In this document: positions 7,123 to 7,136 of the stretch, one piece after another | Numbering within the stretch: position 1 is the first letter of the stretch | Layout: the number at the start of each line of letters is the position of its first letter | NCBI GenBank assembly: GCA_964520785.1 | Contig: CAZFQG010000252.1 | Location: 1-7,136, forward strand | Reading direction: 5' to 3' | DNA length: 7,136 nucleotides | DNA from: CAZFQG01 sp964520785 | GTDB taxonomy: Bacteria; Planctomycetota; Planctomycetia; Pirellulales; Thermoguttaceae | Made by a program: the position numbers and the translations under genes | The notes under the pieces: model-generated | What the model saw: the letters and a program-made list of their open reading frames with translations, nothing else | Told to the model about the DNA's origin: nothing | The model's database searches: none

Positions 7123-7134
7123 ATTGTATACAAT
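7123..7134. promoter_or_regulatory. 12-base perfect palindrome, candidate regulator binding site
   Basis: ATTGTATACAAT is a perfect palindrome 60 bases upstream of the first gene of the cluster, in an AT-rich patch of otherwise GC-rich DNA. TTGTATACAA-type palindromes are known operator forms for GntR/FadR-type regulators, but no regulator gene is in the window. The patch could equally be part of the promoter, since it contains TATACAAT. No convincing -35/-10 pair could be set with the sequence available. Confidence 0.4.
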
Positions 7135-7136
7135 CG

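Overview
The window looks like GC-rich planctomycete DNA. It carries a DUF1559 protein with a type IV pilin-like N-terminus, next to a secreted protein that ends in dockerin-like repeats and a PEP-CTERM sorting tail. It also carries a secreted glycosidase-like protein with an NPCBM domain. This combination is typical of Planctomycetes. The assignment rests on family knowledge and was not tested by a search.

All four supported genes lie on the minus strand, so transcription runs from right to left. In that order they are: (i) 7063-5798, a 421-residue secreted beta-propeller-like protein with two dockerin-type repeats and a PEP-CTERM tail; (ii) 5706-4750, a 318-residue DUF1559 pseudopilin-like protein; (iii) 4712-3618, a 364-residue secreted serine hydrolase of the beta-lactamase/S12 class; (iv) 3553 to beyond base 1, a very large secreted protein (at least 1184 residues) with an N-terminal NPCBM domain, a long beta-rich middle and an alpha-helical six-hairpin glycosidase-like C-terminal half, cut by the window edge.

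Gaps between genes are short (91, 37 and 64 bases), so co-transcription is plausible. A hairpin followed by TTTT lies between the first two genes and may split the cluster or make expression graded. The 73 bases upstream of the first gene hold a 12-base perfect palindrome, which is a candidate regulator site, and a second, weaker inverted repeat.

All four products carry an export or membrane-targeting N-terminus: three signal peptides and one prepilin-type leader. The locus therefore appears devoted to the cell envelope or surface. The last two genes suggest breakdown or remodelling of a glycan, and the first two are surface or structural proteins of unknown exact role. The plus strand has several long open frames (32-2554, 4495-5793, 5888-7084). 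These are antisense shadows of the real genes and are not annotated.
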